Assembly: GCA_038400315.1 (NCBI GenBank)
Contig: CP151667.1
Location: forward strand, 4,847,174 to 4,911,173
Length of the DNA stretch: 64,000 nucleotides
Direction: 5' to 3'
DNA from: Isosphaeraceae bacterium EP7
GTDB taxonomy: Bacteria; Planctomycetota; Planctomycetia; Isosphaerales; Isosphaeraceae
A model generated the notes under the pieces. That model was given only the letters and a program-made list of their open reading frames with translations, was not told the origin of the DNA and ran no database searches. The position numbers were made by a program, and so were the translations under genes. This document shows positions 8,405 through 17,821 of the stretch, one piece after another (the stretch's first letter is position 1; every line of letters starts with the position of its first letter).

Positions 8405-8623
8405 TCAGCGATCGCGGCGGGTCGGAATCGACAAGATCGCCGGCAGGCTGGCGCCGATATACAGCAACGCGACGACCACCGCCAGATAGCCGGTGTGCTG
8501 GTGCGACTTGATCAGTTTCACGTTTCCTCCGACGATGAGCTGGCCCATCACCAACTGCGACAAGATGAGCAGCGCCGAGATAAATCCGAGGATGACAAGG
8601 ACCAGCTTGCGAGGACCGTTCAT
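8405..8623 (-). CDS. Small membrane protein with two transmembrane segments
   Basis: The 72-residue product has two hydrophobic stretches, LVLVILGFISALLILSQLVM and YLAVVVALLYIGASLPAIL. They are separated by a short loop with KLIKSHQHTGY, and both ends are basic. ATG 8623 was preferred because AGAAGGG lies six bases upstream; a TTG two codons earlier is also open. The role is unknown. The His-containing loop and hairpin shape recall small accessory proteins of membrane complexes, but this is only a resemblance. Confidence 0.7.
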   Translation of the reverse strand: MNGPRKLVLVILGFISALLILSQLVMGQLIVGGNVKLIKSHQHTGYLAVVVALLYIGASLPAILSIPTRRDR

Positions 8624-8780
8624 GACCAACCCTTCTGAAAAATTCGGTGCGTGCGAGTGAGATTCTTCCTCACCTGCTGGGGTCGAGAAGAATCGACCTG
8701 ATCAGGATAGACCATCGCCGAAGTCGCGTCACGCTGCACGCGAGGCTTGGCGCGTGCGAGAAGGCCTCTACACTAGAACG

Positions 8781-9476
8781 ATGGATGCCGAGCGACTGCG
8801 AGAGAACTGGACGAGCGTCGGGGCACGGGTCGACGAGGCGACGCGTCTGTCGGGCCGGAAATCGGGCGACGTCAGGCTCGTCGCCGTCACCAAGCGGGTG
8901 CCCGCGTCGGCGGTGCGCGCCCTGATCGACCTTGGCGCGAAGACGTTCGGCGAGAATTATCCGCAGGAACTCTGGGAGAAGGTCGAGGAGATTCCCGACC
9001 CCTCCGTGCGCTGGCACCTCATCGGCCACCTCCAGGGGAAGAAGGTGAAGAAAACCCTCCCCCTTGTCGAGATGGTGCACGGGGTCGACACGATCAAGTT
9101 ATTGCAGTCGCTGAACTCGGCCGCGGCCGAGCTGCCGCAGGTCCCGAGCGTCTGCCTGCAAGCGAACCTCTCGGGGGAGCCGACCAAGCACGGTTGGACC
9201 GCGGAGGGGCTGCTGCTCGACGCCGAAGAGATTGCCAGGTGCCGGTCGATTCGCGTCGTCGGCTTGATGACGATGGCCGGCCTGGGCGACCAGGGAGAGG
9301 CGGCCCGACCGACGTTTGCCCAGCTCCGGCAGTTGCGCGACGAACTGGCACGTCGAACGGGACTCGCTCTGCCCGAGCTCTCGATGGGAATGTCTGGCGA
9401 TTTCGAGGCGGCGATCGCCGAAGGGGCGACGCTCGTCCGGGTCGGATCGGCCCTGTTCGAGGGAGTCGGCACATGA
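8781..9476 (+). CDS. yggS: YggS/PLPBP-family pyridoxal phosphate homeostasis protein
   Basis: This 231-residue single-domain PLP-binding barrel belongs to the family that buffers free PLP and affects amino-acid metabolism. PLP Lys lies in [36 protein letters not shown] and the phosphate-binding [13 protein letters not shown] are all family signatures. I chose ATG 8781 ([10 protein letters not shown]) because the standard family start is there; 27 bases of open frame upstream add nothing conserved. The stop overlaps the next start by one base (ATGA), so yggS and the DUF167 gene are coupled, as in many bacteria. Confidence 0.93.
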   Translation: MDAERLRENWTSVGARVDEATRLSGRKSGDVRLVAVTKRVPASAVRALIDLGAKTFGENYPQELWEKVEEIPDPSVRWHLIGHLQGKKVKKTLPLVEMVHGVDTIKLLQSLNSAAAELPQVPSVCLQANLSGEPTKHGWTAEGLLLDAEEIARCRSIRVVGLMTMAGLGDQGEAARPTFAQLRQLRDELARRTGLALPELSMGMSGDFEAAIAEGATLVRVGSALFEGVGT

Positions 9477-9817
9477 TCGAAGCGAAGGCCCATGCCGACG
9501 GGGCGGTGTTCCCGGTCCGGGCGCAGCCTGGGACCAAGCGCTCGAAGATCCTGGGCGAGCGAAACGGCGCCTTGCGAGTCGCCGTGACCGCTCCCCCCGA
9601 CCAGGGGAAGGCGAACGCGGCACTGGTCGAGGCCATTGCTGACGCGCTGGGCTGCAAGGCGTCTCAGGTCGAGTTAGTCTCGGGCCAGGCCCATCGCGAC
9701 AAACGCTTCCTGATCCGCGGTATGGGCCCGGCCGAGCTTGAGCTCAAGCTTGCCGGGCTCGTCAAGATAAGCGACTCGTCCGCAGCAACAACCGAGAAAC
9801 GATCGAAAACGCCCTGA
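9473..9817 (+). CDS. DUF167 (YggU) family protein
   Basis: The 114-residue product matches the small DUF167 fold: the [14 protein letters not shown] opening, [15 protein letters not shown] and [14 protein letters not shown] are characteristic. The molecular function of the family is unknown. ATG 9473 overlaps the yggS stop codon (ATGA), which fixes the start. The last 15 residues ([13 protein letters not shown]) are a disordered tail beyond the usual end. Confidence 0.9.
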   Translation: MIEAKAHADGAVFPVRAQPGTKRSKILGERNGALRVAVTAPPDQGKANAALVEAIADALGCKASQVELVSGQAHRDKRFLIRGMGPAELELKLAGLVKISDSSAATTEKRSKTP

Positions 9818-9844
9818 TGGCGTCGAGTTAGAAAGTTAGAGCCG

Positions 9845-11146
9845 ATGTCGACCTATCCAGAACAATTCGTCGTCCCAACCCTCGCCGGGCGTCCCCTCTC
9901 GGCCACTACACGGGTTCCAGGCTCCAAGAGCATCACCAACCGGGCCCTGGCGGTCGCTGCACTCGCCGACGGGATCAGCACGCTGACCGGTGCCCTGGAT
10001 AGCGACGACACACGGGTGATGATCGACTCCCTGCGCAAGCTGGGCGTCGTGATCGATCACGACACCGAGGCGTGCTCCGTCCGCGTGGTGGGTTGCCGAG
10101 GTCTGTTCCCGGCCAAGGAAGCCGATCTTTATCTGGATAACTCGGGAACCAGCCTGAGGTTCCTCACCGCGATGCTTGCGGCCTCGCGGGGCACCTTCCG
10201 GCTCGACGGCTCCGCGCGGATGCGCCAACGCCCCGTGGCCGACCTCCTGACGGCGATCAACGGGGTCGGGGCCGATGCCAGGAGCGAGCTTGGCACGGGC
10301 TGCCCTCCGGTCTTGCTGAAGGCCGACGGCATCCACGGCGGGTTCGCCACGGTACGCGGCGACGTGTCGAGCCAGTTCCTCAGCGGCCTCTTGATCGCCT
10401 CGCCCTACACCCGAGACGTCCTGACCGTCGAGGTTCAGGGGACGCTCGTCTCGGTCCCTTACGTCGCGATGACTCTCGACGTGATGGGGGCGTTCGGGGT
10501 CCAGATCAGCAATCGCAAGTTCAAGCGATTCGACATCCAGACCCAGCGTTACAACGCACGGTCCTACGCCATCGAGCCCGACGCCTCGGCCGCCAGCTAT
10601 TTTTTCGCCGCCGCAGCCATCGCGGGCGGGACGGTCAAGGTCGAAGGGCTCGGCACCAATTCGATCCAGGGGGACCTCGGCTTTGTCGACATCCTGGAGC
10701 ATATGGGCTGCACGGTCGAGCGCGGCAAGGACTCGACGACGGTGACCGGCGGACCGTTGCGCGGGGTCGACGTCGACATGAACGCGATCAGCGACACCGT
10801 GATGACCCTGGGCGTCGTGGCCCTGTTCGCACAGGGGCTGACGCGCATCCGCAACGTCGGCCACATCCGCCACAAGGAGACCGACCGGATCGCCGCCCTC
10901 GCCACCGAGCTGCGCAAGTTCGGCGCGACGGTCGATGAGGCTCCCGACGGCCTGATCATCATCCCGCCCGAAAAACCCGTCGCCGCGACAGTCGCCACGT
11001 ACAAAGACCATCGGATGGCGATGTCCTTCGCGATGGCGGGCCTGAAGATCGAAGGGGTCACGATCCTCGACCCGGGCTGCGTGGCCAAGACGTATCCGGG
11101 GTTCTGGGACGATCTGGCGAAGCTCGAGACGGTTCCTCCCGCCTGA
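9845..11146 (+). CDS. aroA: 3-phosphoshikimate 1-carboxyvinyltransferase (EPSP synthase)
   Basis: This 433-residue enzyme joins PEP to shikimate 3-phosphate, the sixth step of the shikimate pathway. The substrate motif PGSKSITNRAL near residue 25, DNSGTSLRFLTAM, MRQRPVADL, SSQFLSGLLIA, the RHKETDRIAAL loop and the YKDHRMAMSFA region near the C-terminus are all intact. Length is normal. The start ATG 9845 is 27 bases after the DUF167 stop, so it may be the third gene of a yggS-DUF167-aroA transcript. It is convergent with the UbiD gene, five bases apart, with no obvious terminator between. Confidence 0.95.
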   Translation: MSTYPEQFVVPTLAGRPLSATTRVPGSKSITNRALAVAALADGISTLTGALDSDDTRVMIDSLRKLGVVIDHDTEACSVRVVGCRGLFPAKEADLYLDNSGTSLRFLTAMLAASRGTFRLDGSARMRQRPVADLLTAINGVGADARSELGTGCPPVLLKADGIHGGFATVRGDVSSQFLSGLLIASPYTRDVLTVEVQGTLVSVPYVAMTLDVMGAFGVQISNRKFKRFDIQTQRYNARSYAIEPDASAASYFFAAAAIAGGTVKVEGLGTNSIQGDLGFVDILEHMGCTVERGKDSTTVTGGPLRGVDVDMNAISDTVMTLGVVALFAQGLTRIRNVGHIRHKETDRIAALATELRKFGATVDEAPDGLIIIPPEKPVAATVATYKDHRMAMSFAMAGLKIEGVTILDPGCVAKTYPGFWDDLAKLETVPPA

Positions 11147-11151
11147 ATCCG

Positions 11152-12990
11152 TCAGTAGACCCCGTGCAGGGGACCGCCGGGAGCCGCCCAGGCATCCACC
11201 TTCCGCTCGATCTCAGGATCGTCGATCAAGGGGGGGGCGTGCTGCGACTTGACCCGCGCGTCGATGACCAGCGGTCCTCGGCAGCCCCAATGCTTTCGAT
11301 CACTGAACGACCGGATCCCGTCGATGTCGGCGGCGGGATTCGACCGGGTGAAGGTCACCCAGAGGAAGTTGCCGATCGATCGGGCCGCGAACTCGCTGTC
11401 GTCAACCAGGACGACCAGCGGGAACGCGTCGATTGGGTGCCCATTCGGGAAGGCGTTGCAGAACGCCTGGAGCCGCTCGACCGACTCGGCCTCGGGACCA
11501 TGCGGCGGCGCCTGAATGACGAGCACGCCGGGCATGGCGAGTCGTGGATCGTGGTAGCAGTCGGGGAATGTCAATCCTTCGGGGAGCTCCGTTGGGAGCG
11601 AACGACGCACAGGGCCGGCGGCGGCGATGACGAGCTTAGACCCCTGGTTCAGGCCGTGGCCCGAATAGTCCAGGGTGTCGATGGTGGTCCGGGTTTGGAA
11701 GTGGAGGTCGCTCTCCCAGTCGACCCGCTCCAGGAGCCGACGCAGGAACATGCCGACGTCGTGGATGTCCAGGTCGGGGACGTCTCGCTCGGCCATGATG
11801 AGCAGGTACTTGGCCAGCGACATCTGCCCCTGGCCCAGGATCGCATTCGCCTGAGTCAGGATTTCTCGCGGGCGAGAGTCTCGCGCGTAGGGTACATATC
11901 GCTCGCTACCGATGGCGAGCAGGAGCGGATGGACTCCGGCGGCATCGACGGCGTGGACCGCCTTCACACCCGGGAGAACGGTCGGGACGAGCGGGCCGGT
12001 CAGCTCGTGAATCAACTGGCCGAAGGAGGTATCCTCCTGCGGTGGCCGGCCGACCGAGGTGAACGGCCAGATGGCGCCCGGGCGATGGTAGACGCGCTCG
12101 ACCTGCATCACCGGGAAGTCGTGGGCCAGCGAGTAATAGCCCAGGTGGTCGCCGAACGGCCCTTCGCGTTTGGTCCGGTTGGCGTCAATTGTGCCGACCA
12201 GGCAGAAATCGGCCTCGGACGGTATCGCCGGGCCGCCTTCGGGCCGGACCATCCGCACGCGGCGCCCTCCCAGGGCTCCTGCGAAGGAAAGCTCGGGCAA
12301 ACCTTCGGGTAGCGGCATCACTGCCGCGACCGCCATGCAGGGGGGCCCTCCGACGAAGACGTTCACCCTCAACGGTTCACCGTGACGGATCGCCGCCGAG
12401 TGATGGACGCCTATCCCCCGATGGAGCTGGTAGTGCAGGCCCACCTCGCGGTCGGGCATGTAGTCGTTGCCCGAGATCTGCACCCGGTACATTCCCAGGT
12501 TCGACTTCGCCAGGCCCGGGTGGTCGGGATCTTCGGAATAGACCTGCGGCAGGGTGATGAATGCGCCGCCATCCATCGGCCACGACTTGAGCTGAGGAAG
12601 TTTCGAGAGAGTTGTCTGATGCGAGAGGATCGGCCCGCTGCGGGAGAGCTTTGGCAACAGGTGCCAGGCGGCGAAGGGGACGTCGCGGTATCTCCAGGGA
12701 CGACGGAGAAAGGCCGGCGGGGCGACTTTCAGCTCGACGAGGTGGCGGACGGCTTGCAAGGTGTCGCGGAACAGCCAGCGGGTCCGCTCGATCGTCCCGT
12801 AAAGGTTCCCGAGCATGGGGAACGGCGTCCCCTTCACGTTCTTGAAAAGGAGCGCGGGCCCCTGCGCCTGGTAGACCCGACGCTGGATGGCGGCCGCCTC
12901 CAGGCAGGGATCAACCTCGGCTTCGATGGTCACGAGCTGGCCGGTCCGTTCGAGGTCCCGCACGCAGTCCGACAGGTTGCGATACCCCAT
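11152..12990 (-). CDS. UbiD-family decarboxylase, possible menaquinone (MqnL-like) step
   Basis: This is a prenylated-FMN-dependent decarboxylase family protein of 612 residues, starting at ATG 12990 (MGYRNLSDCVRDLERTGQL, the usual UbiD opening). Family blocks include GPALLFKNVKG, FAGALGGRRVRMV, EGPFGDHLGYYSL and SVGRPPQEDTSFG. It is about 100 residues longer than E. coli UbiD, as in many planctomycete and actinobacterial members. The longer open frame to 13113 lacks homology to the family start. The divergent neighbour is UbiE/MenG and MqnE lies 2 kb away. The context therefore favours decarboxylation of a naphthoate in the futalosine pathway over ubiquinone. Confidence 0.85.
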   Translation of the reverse strand: MGYRNLSDCVRDLERTGQLVTIEAEVDPCLEAAAIQRRVYQAQGPALLFKNVKGTPFPMLGNLYGTIERTRWLFRDTLQAVRHLVELKVAPPAFLRRPWRYRDVPFAAWHLLPKLSRSGPILSHQTTLSKLPQLKSWPMDGGAFITLPQVYSEDPDHPGLAKSNLGMYRVQISGNDYMPDREVGLHYQLHRGIGVHHSAAIRHGEPLRVNVFVGGPPCMAVAAVMPLPEGLPELSFAGALGGRRVRMVRPEGGPAIPSEADFCLVGTIDANRTKREGPFGDHLGYYSLAHDFPVMQVERVYHRPGAIWPFTSVGRPPQEDTSFGQLIHELTGPLVPTVLPGVKAVHAVDAAGVHPLLLAIGSERYVPYARDSRPREILTQANAILGQGQMSLAKYLLIMAERDVPDLDIHDVGMFLRRLLERVDWESDLHFQTRTTIDTLDYSGHGLNQGSKLVIAAAGPVRRSLPTELPEGLTFPDCYHDPRLAMPGVLVIQAPPHGPEAESVERLQAFCNAFPNGHPIDAFPLVVLVDDSEFAARSIGNFLWVTFTRSNPAADIDGIRSFSDRKHWGCRGPLVIDARVKSQHAPPLIDDPEIERKVDAWAAPGGPLHGVY

Positions 12991-13157
12991 GATGTCCCGT
13001 CGCTGAGTTCCGATGGTCGCTTTGGCGTTGGCGCGCAGGCGTACCGGGACAGAGTAGGGCGATCGAGCCCAATCGCCAAGGCGGATGGGCGAGAGGCCCG
13101 CCCGCAGATACACTTAGAGGACGACGAGTCGATGCGTCGGCTTGCATTCCCAGCACC

Positions 13158-13970
13158 ATGCCTCCCGAGGTCCGACCGATGGTCTCCGGCAGTCCGGTCG
13201 TCGATCCACCCGCGTCAGAGAGCCCCTCGGTGGACAAGTCGGACCGTCGGGTCCGGTCGATGTTCGCCTCGATTGCGGGCCGGTACGACCTGCTCAATCG
13301 CGTGTTGAGCCTGAACATCGACACATCCTGGCGGCGATTCACCACCAGGACCGTCCCCCCCCTGCCCGGCTTGCCCGTCCTCGACTGCTGCACCGGCACG
13401 GCCGACCTGGCGCTCGATTATCACGCGGTTTCACGCGGTCGCTCCAAGATCCTGGGAGCCGACTTCTGCCGCGAAATGCTGGTCGTGGGCCGGCAGAAGG
13501 TGCTGAATGCCGGCGCGGATGAGTCGGTGACGCTCGTTGAGGGGGACACCCAGCGACTTCCCGTCCCTGACAACACCTTCGGCGTCGTCACCGTGGCGTT
13601 CGGCCTACGCAATGTGGCCGATACCGTCCTGGGCATCGACGAGATGGTCCGCGCGGCGGCCCCGGGCGGGAAGGTGGCGATCCTCGAGTTCTCGCGTCCC
13701 ACTAATCCCATCCTGAGCCGGATCTATCTGACCTTCTTCAGGCGCATCCTGCCGAAAGTCGGCCAGACGCTGGCACCCAACCAATATGACGCCTATCGGT
13801 ACCTGCCCGAGAGCGTCCTCCAGTTTCCCGATGGCCAGCGGATGCTCGACCTGCTCGCTTCTCGTGGACTGATCAATCTGGTCGGTCACCCGCTCACGTT
13901 TGGGATCGCCACGTTGTATGTCGGGACCAAGCCCGGCCAACTCTCAACGACGGAACGTAAAGAGAGCTGA
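13158..13970 (+). CDS. menG: UbiE/MenG demethylmenaquinone methyltransferase
   Basis: This 270-residue SAM-dependent class I methyltransferase would carry out the last step of menaquinone synthesis. The family pattern is clear: MFASIAGRYDLLNRVLSL, SAM loop LDCCTGTADLAL, acidic turn GADFCREML, the AFGLRNV block and the C-terminal YRYLPESVLQFPDG. The first about 25 residues (Pro/Ser-rich) are variable; ATG 13182 is an alternative start. It is divergent from the UbiD gene (167 bases between starts) and one base from the following SDR gene. Confidence 0.92.
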   Translation: MPPEVRPMVSGSPVVDPPASESPSVDKSDRRVRSMFASIAGRYDLLNRVLSLNIDTSWRRFTTRTVPPLPGLPVLDCCTGTADLALDYHAVSRGRSKILGADFCREMLVVGRQKVLNAGADESVTLVEGDTQRLPVPDNTFGVVTVAFGLRNVADTVLGIDEMVRAAAPGGKVAILEFSRPTNPILSRIYLTFFRRILPKVGQTLAPNQYDAYRYLPESVLQFPDGQRMLDLLASRGLINLVGHPLTFGIATLYVGTKPGQLSTTERKES

Positions 13971-13971
13971 C

Positions 13972-14835
13972 GTGCCACCAGCAGGAAGAGTCGTCCTCGT
14001 CACGGGTGCATCGAGCGGCATCGGTGCCGCACTCACCTTGGAACTCGCCCGCCGCGGATTCCGCCTCGCGCTGACTGCGCGTCGCGGCGATCGACTGGAA
14101 TCCATCGCGGCCGAAGCGCGGAGCCTCGGCTCGCCCGAGGTCGCCACGATTGTCGCGGATCTCGCGGACGGGGCCGCTCCTGAACTGATCCTCGGTGAAA
14201 CGCTCGGGCGTTTTGGCGGCCTCGACGTGCTCGTGAATAATGCCGGCCTTGGTCTGCCCGAACCGTTTGCGTTGGCGGATCGAGGGATGTTGCGTCGGCA
14301 GGTCGAGGTCAACCTGCTTGCGCCGATGATGCTCGCTCATTGGGCGATCCCGGCGCTGGCCGAGCGTCGTGGCACGATCATCAACGTGGGCTCGGCGATC
14401 AGCACGATCGCGATCCCGATGTTCGGCGCCTACGGCATGACCAAGGCGGGTCTGGCCTACTGGAACGACGCCCTGAGGCGTGAGCTTCGCCCGCAACGGA
14501 TCAAGGTCTGCCTGGTCGAGCCGGGCCCCATCGGCACCGAGTTCTTTCGCGCCATCTCGTCGCTCTATCCCGAGGGGAGCAGCGAGTTGTCCGAGCCGCG
14601 TGCGCCTGCCATTCCGCCCCCGTCGTTCGCCACGGCTAAGGTCGACGACGTGGCCCGCCGGATCGCCAACCTCATCGACCGGCCCAAGCGGCGGCTGTCC
14701 GTTTTGCGCAGGCTGGTCTGGCCGTTGCGGGCGCTGGGTGCCTTTTTCCGCGCCGCCCCGGTCGTCGCCGACCTTGCCCTGGTCGACGCGATCCGGAGGC
14801 TGCAACGCGAGTGGAAAGATCGGCCGCCGGGCTAA
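13972..14835 (+). CDS. Short-chain dehydrogenase/reductase
   Basis: The 287-residue SDR has the cofactor loop TGASSGIG at residues 11-18, the NNAGLG block, catalytic Ser in NVGSAIS and the YxxxK pair at Tyr154/Lys158. TARRGDRL after beta-2 suggests NADP. The GTG start at 13972 lies one base after the menG stop, so translation is coupled. The C-terminal 60 residues (LSVLRRLVWPLRALGAFF) are hydrophobic and basic, possibly for membrane association, as in DltE/YqjQ-type SDRs. The substrate is not known; the position suggests lipid or quinone metabolism. Confidence 0.85.
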   Translation: MPPAGRVVLVTGASSGIGAALTLELARRGFRLALTARRGDRLESIAAEARSLGSPEVATIVADLADGAAPELILGETLGRFGGLDVLVNNAGLGLPEPFALADRGMLRRQVEVNLLAPMMLAHWAIPALAERRGTIINVGSAISTIAIPMFGAYGMTKAGLAYWNDALRRELRPQRIKVCLVEPGPIGTEFFRAISSLYPEGSSELSEPRAPAIPPPSFATAKVDDVARRIANLIDRPKRRLSVLRRLVWPLRALGAFFRAAPVVADLALVDAIRRLQREWKDRPPG

Positions 14836-14841
14836 ACGAGA

Positions 14842-15993
14842 TCAGACCGGGGCGGCGATGTTTCCCATACCGATCTGAACCGGCTCGGCGGCCGACCAGG
14901 TGACGCCGTCGCGGTCGACCCGATGGTAGAGGGTGTCGCGCTCGATGGGGATCCGGCCGGCCTCGATGATGAGCCTGCGGATCTCGTCGACCGTCACTTC
15001 CTGGGGCGTCTCGGCGCCCGCCTCGTGATAGATCTTCTCGTGCACAACGGTACCGTCGAGGTCGTCGGCCCCGAAGGAGAGGGCGATCTGGGCGGTCTTG
15101 ATGCCGAGCATCACCCAGTAGGCCTTGATGTGCGGGAAGTTGTCGAGCATCAGGCGGCTAATCGCCATCGTCTTCAGGTCCATCAGGCCCGAGGGCTTCG
15201 GCAGGCTGTCCATCCGCGAGTTGTCGGGGTGGAAGGCCAGCGGGATGAACGTCTGGAAGCCGCCAGTCTCGTCCTGAAGCTCGCGCAGCCGGACCATGTG
15301 GTCAATCCGGTGGTGGGGCTTGTCGATGTGCCCATAGAGCATGGTCGCGTTGGAATGCAGGCCCAGGCTGTGGGCGGTCCGGTGGACCTCCAGCCAGACG
15401 GCCGTCGAGGCCTTGGCGCCGCAGACTTCCTCGCGGACCTCGGGGTGAAAGATCTCGGCACCGCCGCCCGGTAAGCTTCCCAGGCCGGCTTCCACGAGGC
15501 GCTCGAGGACCTGGCGGATAGAGAGTCGGGAAATCTTAGCGAAGAACTCGATCTCGACGGCGGTATAGGCCTTCAGGTGGAGTTCGGGGTAGGCCTCGTG
15601 GATCCAGCGGACGAGGTCGACGTAGTAATCAAACGGGAGCTTGTGGTGCAGGCCGCCGACGATGTGCAGCTCGGTTGCGCCCCGGTCGTGGGCCTGCTTG
15701 GCCCTGGCGAGGATCTGGGGCTCGTCCATCACGTAGGCGCGGGGATCGTCGAGATCGGCCCTGAACGCACAGAAGTCGCACTTATAAACGCAGACGTTCG
15801 TCGGGTTGATGTGCGTGTTGACGTTGTAGTAGCCGAAATTGCCGTTGGTCCGCTCGCGGACGAGATTGGCCATCTCGCCCAGGGCGAACAGGTCGTTGGA
15901 GGCTTCGAGGGTCAGTCCATCGTCGAACGTGAGGCGTTGCGAGGCCTCGACCTTGTCCCGAATCGCCCGCAACTTCGCCGCGTCGGTGGTCAT
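14842..15993 (-). CDS. mqnE: Aminofutalosine synthase MqnE (radical SAM)
   Basis: This 383-residue radical SAM enzyme joins 3-(1-carboxyvinyloxy)benzoate with SAM to give aminofutalosine in the futalosine route to menaquinone. The cluster motif is CVYKCDFC (Cys68, Cys72, Cys75), preceded by INPTNVC and followed by FCAFRAD. HIVGGLHHKLPFDYY and GGGAEIF are typical of MqnE and its paralogue MqnC. MqnE rather than MqnC is favoured by the GLGSLPGGGAEIF pattern and overall length. ATG 15993 has AGAAGGA about 12 bases upstream; GTG 16017 is possible. It is convergent with the SDR. Confidence 0.88.
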   Translation of the reverse strand: MTTDAAKLRAIRDKVEASQRLTFDDGLTLEASNDLFALGEMANLVRERTNGNFGYYNVNTHINPTNVCVYKCDFCAFRADLDDPRAYVMDEPQILARAKQAHDRGATELHIVGGLHHKLPFDYYVDLVRWIHEAYPELHLKAYTAVEIEFFAKISRLSIRQVLERLVEAGLGSLPGGGAEIFHPEVREEVCGAKASTAVWLEVHRTAHSLGLHSNATMLYGHIDKPHHRIDHMVRLRELQDETGGFQTFIPLAFHPDNSRMDSLPKPSGLMDLKTMAISRLMLDNFPHIKAYWVMLGIKTAQIALSFGADDLDGTVVHEKIYHEAGAETPQEVTVDEIRRLIIEAGRIPIERDTLYHRVDRDGVTWSAAEPVQIGMGNIAAPV

Positions 15994-16265
15994 TGTCGTG
16001 GGATCCTTCTCGGGCACGGACGTCGCCCGGCCCGGTAGAGCAAGTCTGGCTTACTCAGATTTTAGTCGGGACTGAAACCTCCGACAAGCTCGGGCGACGC
16101 GTTCTGTCCGCTCCTTTGCCCCGAGTTGGTAACGGGGATGTTAAGAGGATGGCCGAATCCATAGAATGAGCGTCAGTGCGAATCGGTTCGATTGCTCGCG
16201 ATTGGCAATCCGAGTGCTGCGTGGTCTGGTCGTCTGGACGGGGCGAGAGCCTGGGAGTTGTTGAG

Positions 16266-17783
16266 TTGAAAGTTCTGGTCGTCGGCAAGGGTGGTCGTGA
16301 GCATGCGCTCTGCTGGAAGCTGAAGCAGTCCCCGAAGGTCCGGGCCGTGTTCTGCGCCCCAGGGAATGCAGGCACCGCCGTCGACGTGACGAACGTCGGG
16401 ATCGAGCCGGGAGACACCCGGGCCCTGATCCAGTTCGCCAAGCGTGAGCGGATCTACCTGACCGTCATCGGCCCTGAAGAACCGCTCGCCAGCGGCATCG
16501 TCGACGCCTTCCAGCGCGAGAACCTTCGGGTCTTCGGCCCCCGGCAAGACGCCGCCGAGCTGGAAGGCAGCAAGGTCTTCGCCAAGGAATTGATGAGGCA
16601 GGCCGGCATTCCCACGGCCGACTACCGGGTCTTCAAGGGGGCTCCCGACGCCGAGCATTACCTGCTCAGCCGAGAGGTCTCGCTCGTCGTCCGCAGCCGG
16701 GGCCGGTCGACGATGCGACACACGATGTCGTGCCGCACGGCCGCCGAGACCCTGGAAGCGATCGACCGGATCATGGATCCGCGCGAGATGCTGGCGCCCG
16801 GCGTTCAGGTGGAGATCGAGGAGAAGAATACGCGTAAGGTCTTCGACACCGGGGCCGAGGCCAAGGCCTACGTCCTCAACCGGCCGCTCGGCATGGTTTT
16901 GAAGGCCGACGGGCTCGCCGCGGGCAAGGGCGTCTACGTCTGCGACAACCTCCGAGAGGCCCTCATCGCGGTCGACGACATCATGGTCTCCAGGAAGTAC
17001 GGCAAGGCCGGCGACCGGCTCTTGCTGGAGGAACGGCTCGACGGCCACGAGACGAGCATCCTCGCCTTGACCGACGGCCGGACGATCGTCTCCCTGGAAA
17101 CGAGCCAGGACCACAAGCGAGCCTACGACAACGACGAAGGGCCGAACACTGGAGGCATGGGCGCCTACTCCCCGGCCACCGACATCGTCACGCCCGAGCT
17201 GATGGCACAGGTTGAGAGCGAAGTGCTCGTGCCCATGGTCCACGCGATGAAGCGAGCCCGGAAGCCGTTCCGGGGGGTGCTCTACGCGGGCCTGATGCTG
17301 ACGAACCAGGGTCCGAAGGTCCTCGAGTTCAATGTCCGCTTCGGCGACCCCGAGTGCCAGGTCCTGATGATGCGCCTGAAGTCGGACCTGTTCGAGGTGC
17401 TCAACGCCGTCGTCGACGAGAAGCTCGATACGATCCACCTGGAATGGGATCCTCGCCCCGCGGTGACCGTGGTCATGGCCGCGGAAGGCTATCCCGGTCA
17501 CTACGAGCGCGGCCGGGCGATCAATAACCTGGAGCAGGCCGGGCGGATGCCCGACGTGAAGGTCTTCCACGCAGGGACCTTGCTGCGAATCGACCCGAGC
17601 CTGAAGGGTGGCCAGCAGGCTGTCGCCGATGGCGGACGGGTCCTGAATGTGACCGCGATTGGCGACACCCTGGCGCAGGCGCAGGCCAAGGCCTATGCGG
17701 CGATCAAGACGATCCGGCTCAACGGTGGCTGGTATCGGAAAGACATCGCCGAGAAGGGCATCCGCAACGCCGACCCCGTATAA
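16266..17783 (+). CDS. purD: Phosphoribosylamine-glycine ligase with an insertion
   Basis: This 505-residue ATP-grasp ligase makes GAR in purine synthesis. The family start is LKVLVVGKGGREHAL. ATP-grasp blocks KADGLAAGKGVYV, ETSQDHKRAYDND, GPNTGGMGAYSP and LEFNVRFGDPECQ are intact. The TTG at 16266 is chosen because the conserved protein begins there, with GGGAG eight bases upstream. It is about 75 residues longer than normal PurD. Most of the extra is an insertion of roughly 60-65 residues (about 16690-16885) just before the glycine-rich ATP loop, where other PurD proteins have a short turn. It is convergent with the pseudouridine synthase. Confidence 0.93.
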   Translation: MKVLVVGKGGREHALCWKLKQSPKVRAVFCAPGNAGTAVDVTNVGIEPGDTRALIQFAKRERIYLTVIGPEEPLASGIVDAFQRENLRVFGPRQDAAELEGSKVFAKELMRQAGIPTADYRVFKGAPDAEHYLLSREVSLVVRSRGRSTMRHTMSCRTAAETLEAIDRIMDPREMLAPGVQVEIEEKNTRKVFDTGAEAKAYVLNRPLGMVLKADGLAAGKGVYVCDNLREALIAVDDIMVSRKYGKAGDRLLLEERLDGHETSILALTDGRTIVSLETSQDHKRAYDNDEGPNTGGMGAYSPATDIVTPELMAQVESEVLVPMVHAMKRARKPFRGVLYAGLMLTNQGPKVLEFNVRFGDPECQVLMMRLKSDLFEVLNAVVDEKLDTIHLEWDPRPAVTVVMAAEGYPGHYERGRAINNLEQAGRMPDVKVFHAGTLLRIDPSLKGGQQAVADGGRVLNVTAIGDTLAQAQAKAYAAIKTIRLNGGWYRKDIAEKGIRNADPV

Positions 17784-17821
17784 GGGGCCGACGTCGCGGA
17801 GTTCGACGGGTAACCTGCAGG

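Noticed and set aside
9836-11011. 391-codon open frame on the minus strand, opposite aroA
   Set aside because: Antisense shadow of a gene with all EPSP synthase motifs; the composition is repetitive Asp/Gly/Arg/Val.
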